Assembly: GCA_030145385.1 (NCBI GenBank)
Contig: JAQYVU010000001.1
Coordinates: 62,001 to 126,000, forward strand
From: Desulfococcaceae bacterium
GTDB lineage: Bacteria > Desulfobacterota > Desulfobacteria > Desulfobacterales > Desulfosalsimonadaceae
Direction of reading: 5' to 3'
Length of the DNA stretch: 64,000 nucleotides
The translations under genes and the position numbers were made by a program. The notes under the pieces were generated by a model. The model had not been told where the DNA came from, ran no database searches, and saw only the letters and a program-made list of their open reading frames with translations. The first letter of the stretch is position 1. Each line of letters opens with the position of its first letter. Positions 61,507-64,000 of the stretch are shown piece by piece.

Positions 61507-61722
61507 ATGCACAATGAATTTACAGCAATAATAGAAAAAGACGGAGAGTGGTTTTTTTCTTATTGTGCAGAAGTTCCTGGCGCGAATGGACAAGGGAAAA
61601 GCAAGGAAGAATGTTTGAAAAATTTGTCTGAAGCCATCAAGCTTATTTTGGAAGAACGGCGCAGAGATAGTTTAATGGGATTACCGGATAATGTTTTTTC
61701 TGAAACAGTTGCAATCGTATGA
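61507..61722 (+). CDS. hicB: HicB-family antitoxin
   Basis: 71 residues: FTAIIEKDGEWFFSYCAEVP, GANGQGKSKEECLKNLSEAI, KLILEERRRDS. This is the partially degraded RNase-H-like fold typical of HicB (Y...EDGGYWA.VPDLPG....G.T.EEA..NL.EAI...L). It has no added DNA-binding domain, so repression would need the complex or another contact. GAGGAG precedes ATG 61507 at good spacing. It overlaps the toxin gene by ATGA. Confidence 0.88.
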   Translation: MHNEFTAIIEKDGEWFFSYCAEVPGANGQGKSKEECLKNLSEAIKLILEERRRDSLMGLPDNVFSETVAIV

Positions 61723-61907
61723 AGAGAAAAGATTTAATAAAGCATCTTCGACGAAGTGGTTGTTTTTTGAAACGTGAAGGTGCGTCACATTCTTTATGGA
61801 TGAATCCAAATAATGGTCATATGGAAGCCGTTCCAAGGCATATTGAAATTCCAAATAAATTGGCCAGAAAAATATGCAAAGCCTTATCTGTCAAAGATAT
61901 TGGCTAA
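61719..61907 (+). CDS. hicA: HicA-family mRNA interferase toxin
   Basis: 62 residues with the double-stranded-RNA-binding-like HicA fold: LIKHLRRSGCFLKREGASHS (the catalytic His is in GASHSLW, residue 24), GHMEAVPRHIEIPNKLARKI, CKALSV. HicA cleaves mRNA when free of HicB. Gene order is antitoxin first, unlike E. coli hicAB. A second frame at 61813-62004 is a shadow. Confidence 0.9.
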   Translation: MKRKDLIKHLRRSGCFLKREGASHSLWMNPNNGHMEAVPRHIEIPNKLARKICKALSVKDIG

Positions 61908-61983
61908 TACTGGTAGCAAAAAAAAGTACAGGGTTAAAGCAGCCAAGGTTTTAGTATCCATGCAAATCCATCAATATAATTTA

Positions 61984-62013
61984 GCCGCTGACCCACGCAG
62001 ATGAACGCAGATT
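61984..62013 (+). repeat. Isolated left end of the dispersed element
   Basis: GCCGCTGACCCACGCAGATGAACGCAGATT is almost identical to the left end at 59121-59150. Together with the diverged copy at 61344 it brackets the HicB/HicA pair as a direct repeat about 640 bases apart. Confidence 0.75.
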
Positions 62014-62050
62014 GTAATATTAAAGATCTTATTTGATAGGTAATTAACAG

Positions 62051-62779
62051 ATGTCTGTTATTTCGAAGAGGCAAGAGAATGTTAAACACCCGGTTGCCGA
62101 GATATTTGACGGCCTTTCCGCTAATTTAAAATTTCTTTCGGAACTCGGCTGTGCTGGTATGGATTGTTCGGATAAAAGTCTTGAAATTATTCAAGACTGG
62201 GGGGCTTCCAGTGCAAAAACAAACAGAGATGCATCCGGTCTATACAATAATTTTATAAAATGCCGTAATTGTTCGCTGTCAAAAGATCGACAGCAGATTG
62301 TCTGCGGTGACGGGAATCAAAAAGCACGCCTGGCCATTGTCGGTGGGGTTGCGAGTCCGGATGATGTGCAGGCAGGGAAGCCCTATAGCGGAAAGGCCGG
62401 GGACCTTTTAAATAAAATAATTGCTGCAATGAATTTCAAACGGGATCAGGTTTATATTACCCGTGCCGTAAAGTGTTGTCTGCCGGATAATCAAAAACCG
62501 AAAATCACGGATGTCAATATTTGCAGGTCATATCTTAACAAGGAACTCGCATTGGTAAAGCCGGATGTTATTTGTGCTTTTGGAGAAATCGCAGCCATGT
62601 CCCTGCTTGAAACCTCGGTGCCGTTTTCCCGGCTACGCGGGAATTTTCATGATTTCAGGGGAATGCGTGTGATGCCGACTTATTCTCCGGAGTATCTGAT
62701 CGAAAACATGGATGCCAAACGAGTTGTGTGGGAAGATCTCAAGCAAATAATGAGGCTGTTTGAGCCTGAATCCGGTTGA
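62051..62779 (+). CDS. Uracil-DNA glycosylase family 4/5-like protein with altered motifs
   Basis: 242 residues. The C-terminal 170 follow the iron-sulfur UDG fold: FIKCRNCSLSKDRQQIV (two cluster cysteines), LAIVGGVASPDDVQAGKPYS, GKAGDLLNKIIAAMNF, VYITRAVKCCLPDNQKPKIT (third cysteine), DVNICRSYLNKELA (fourth), CAFGEIAAMSLL and MPTYSPEYLIENMDAKRVVW. In active family 4 enzymes the first motif reads GEAPG and the second HPA.LL; here they are GGVAS and SPEYLI, so the usual catalytic/His positions are changed. It may be inactive, have another specificity, or be a divergent paralogue. The N-terminal 65 residues are unassigned. Confidence 0.78.
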   Translation: MSVISKRQENVKHPVAEIFDGLSANLKFLSELGCAGMDCSDKSLEIIQDWGASSAKTNRDASGLYNNFIKCRNCSLSKDRQQIVCGDGNQKARLAIVGGVASPDDVQAGKPYSGKAGDLLNKIIAAMNFKRDQVYITRAVKCCLPDNQKPKITDVNICRSYLNKELALVKPDVICAFGEIAAMSLLETSVPFSRLRGNFHDFRGMRVMPTYSPEYLIENMDAKRVVWEDLKQIMRLFEPESG

Positions 62780-63014
62780 TTTTTTCATATTTTATTGTTT
62801 GAGATTAGTTTTTAAATATTCATTGACAATCCATAAAAAGATTGCTTTAAAAAATTATAATTCAGTTAGTTATGTCATATGGCGGGGGCGCTGACCTCCG
62901 CTTTGTATTTTGGAGCAAGAAAAGATTATAAAGGCGTAAAAAAAGTTATCGGCTTAACGGTAAAACAAACCAAAGAAAACCGTTTAAATCAGGCAGGAAA
63001 GAGGTGTCCGTTTG

Positions 63015-63587
63015 ATGATTCACCCGTCGGAACTGGCGTTTGACATAGATGGTGTGATCGCAGACACCATGACGTTGTTTATTGATATTGCCAAACAGGA
63101 TTTCGGGATATGTGATATTAAATATGAGGATATCAAAGAATACAGTCTGCACGGAATTGCCGGTGTGGATGAGCTGATTTTGATAAAAATTATTGATCGC
63201 ATTCTGGAAGGAAATTATTCCGGAACCCTGGCTCCTTTGGACGGTGCACCGGCAGTTTTGCAGAAGCTGAACCAAAAACACTGTCCCACTCTTTTTGTGA
63301 CAGCCCGGCCGGATTCGGAACAGGCCAGGCAGTGGATATTAAATACATTGTGCCTTTCCCCGGATTGTTGTGAGGTTGTTGCCACCGGGTCTTTTGATGA
63401 TAAGCGGGAAGTCCTCTTAAGCAAGGGGATGAAGTATTTTGTTGAGGACCGGCTGGAAACCTGTTTCACATTAAGTGAAGCCGGTATCCATCCCATTGTT
63501 TTCAAGCAGCCCTGGAATCGGAAGCCGCATCCTTTTTGTGAGGTTGAAAACTGGCAGGAACTGGAAGCTTTGATTGTATTTGAATGA
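63015..63587 (+). CDS. HAD-superfamily phosphatase (5'-nucleotidase C-like)
   Basis: 190 residues from ATG 63015 (GAGG at 63000-63003). Motif I is LAFDIDGVIADTM (nucleophile Asp and second Asp), motif II LFVTARPDSEQA, and the C-terminal VEDRLETCFTLSEAG supplies the acidic motif IV; a lysine before it (LLSKGMKYF) can serve as motif III. The small cap and layout resemble deoxyribonucleotidase/NT5C-like or uncharacterised HAD proteins common in deltaproteobacteria. Substrate unknown. Overlaps the next gene by ATGA. Confidence 0.82.
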   Translation: MIHPSELAFDIDGVIADTMTLFIDIAKQDFGICDIKYEDIKEYSLHGIAGVDELILIKIIDRILEGNYSGTLAPLDGAPAVLQKLNQKHCPTLFVTARPDSEQARQWILNTLCLSPDCCEVVATGSFDDKREVLLSKGMKYFVEDRLETCFTLSEAGIHPIVFKQPWNRKPHPFCEVENWQELEALIVFE

Positions 63588-64000
63588 ACTATACTTCATT
63601 AAAACAATTATTAGAAACGTTTGTGGATTTCCTTTCCACGGAGAAAGGGTATTCTGAAAATACCTGCCGGGCATATACAAATGACCTGGAGGATTTTATT
63701 GCATACTTTGTGGCGAACCGGGCGCTGGCAATAACAGATGACGATGAAAAGGATATCGATGTTCAGGATGTGGCTGCCGTCAGCGGTTTGATCATACGTG
63801 GCTATCTTGGTTTTTTGCATAAGCAGAACATAAAAAAATCATCAGTGGCCCGGAAGCTGTCATCCATTCGTTCTTTTTTTAAATTTCTGGAAAGACACGG
63901 TGTTATTTCTGAAAATCCTGCAACTTACGTGCTAACACCGAAGCAGGATAAACCGATACCGAAGTATCTGACGGTTGATGATATGTTCCGGCTTCTGGAT
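63584..64000 (+). CDS. XerC/XerD-type tyrosine recombinase, N-terminal part (runs off the right edge)
   Basis: Open from ATG 63584 to the window end, 139 codons. The N-terminal core-binding (SAM-like) domain is clear: LLETFVDFLSTEKGYSENTC, RAYTNDLEDFIAYF, IIRGYLGFLHKQNIKKSSVA, RKLSSIRSFFKFLERHGVIS, ENPATYVLTPKQDKPIPKYL. Catalytic R-H-R-Y residues lie beyond the edge. The size and wording fit the housekeeping Xer recombinase that resolves chromosome dimers. Translationally coupled to the HAD gene. Confidence 0.9.
   Translation, partial: MNYTSLKQLLETFVDFLSTEKGYSENTCRAYTNDLEDFIAYFVANRALAITDDDEKDIDVQDVAAVSGLIIRGYLGFLHKQNIKKSSVARKLSSIRSFFKFLERHGVISENPATYVLTPKQDKPIPKYLTVDDMFRLLD

Noticed and set aside
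61813-62004. Second small gene overlapping hicA
   Set aside because: A shifted frame inside and beyond hicA with no ribosome-binding site; it runs into the dispersed repeat end.

Overview
The window reads as an AT-rich Gram-negative chromosome, most likely a sulfate-reducing deltaproteobacterium (Desulfobacterota, Desulfobacterales-like). That placement is inference from overall protein style: PQQ/PKD, von Willebrand and ankyrin lipoproteins, a 4,6-dehydratase of the SMK type, short dispersed repeats with CACGCAGA ends, and a coaBC / uracil-DNA glycosylase / xerC-type chromosomal edge. No rRNA, tRNA or CRISPR array was seen.

About 58 kb is one very large surface-polysaccharide region. Left arm (1-9458, minus strand): start of an AlgI-type O-acyltransferase, two sugar aminotransferases (one clearly WecE/RffA), three methyltransferases plus a decayed fourth, an ArnC/DPM-like glycosyltransferase and a GT-C-like membrane protein. 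A PQQ-propeller/PKD exported protein (9578-11521, minus) and a TPR lipoprotein (12013-12909, plus) follow. The middle (13166-28752, mostly minus) holds glycosyltransferases, a YfhO-type membrane protein, a sulfotransferase-like protein, a UDP-sulfoquinovose synthase homologue and a UDP-sugar 4,6-dehydratase. It is littered with decayed genes: an ISAs1 transposase, a REP-associated transposase and an aldehyde dehydrogenase fragment.

The right arm (29241-59904, plus strand) begins with a double-VWA/LamG lipoprotein and a terminator. A near-perfect long hairpin then precedes a winged-helix regulator, followed by a long, tightly packed biosynthetic run: glycosyltransferase, methyltransferase, AsnB-type amidotransferase, deacetylase-like protein, a predicted helical-toroid protein, aminotransferase, hexapeptide acyltransferase, acyl-adenylating ligase, acyl carrier protein, two-domain flavoprotein, methyltransferase, Wzx flippase, a candidate polymerase, a glycosyltransferase, two UDP-GlcNAc 2-epimerase-type enzymes, a DUF354 protein, two more glycosyltransferases, an ankyrin lipoprotein, and WlbA/WbpB plus WlbB/WbpD. 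Together these can make di-N-acetylated mannuronic acid-type, sulfoquinovose-type, 4-amino-sugar, acylated, methylated, amidated and possibly sulfated residues. They can also flip the repeat unit (Wzx) and perhaps polymerise it. The initiating phosphoglycosyl transferase, a chain-length regulator, a UDP-sugar 6-dehydrogenase (WbpA) and an assigned 3-aminotransferase (WbpE) are not visible.

The right edge (60121-64000) is housekeeping: coaBC, a HicB/HicA toxin-antitoxin pair bracketed by two copies of a dispersed repeat end, a uracil-DNA glycosylase-like protein with altered motifs, a HAD phosphatase and the start of a XerC/D-type recombinase.

Most promising for novelty: the ligase / carrier protein / two-domain flavoprotein / methyltransferase cassette (41372-46009), which looks like a carrier-bound acyl-group tailoring system; the sulfoquinovose synthase homologue close to a sulfotransferase-like gene; and the hairpin-controlled HTH regulator at the head of the right arm.
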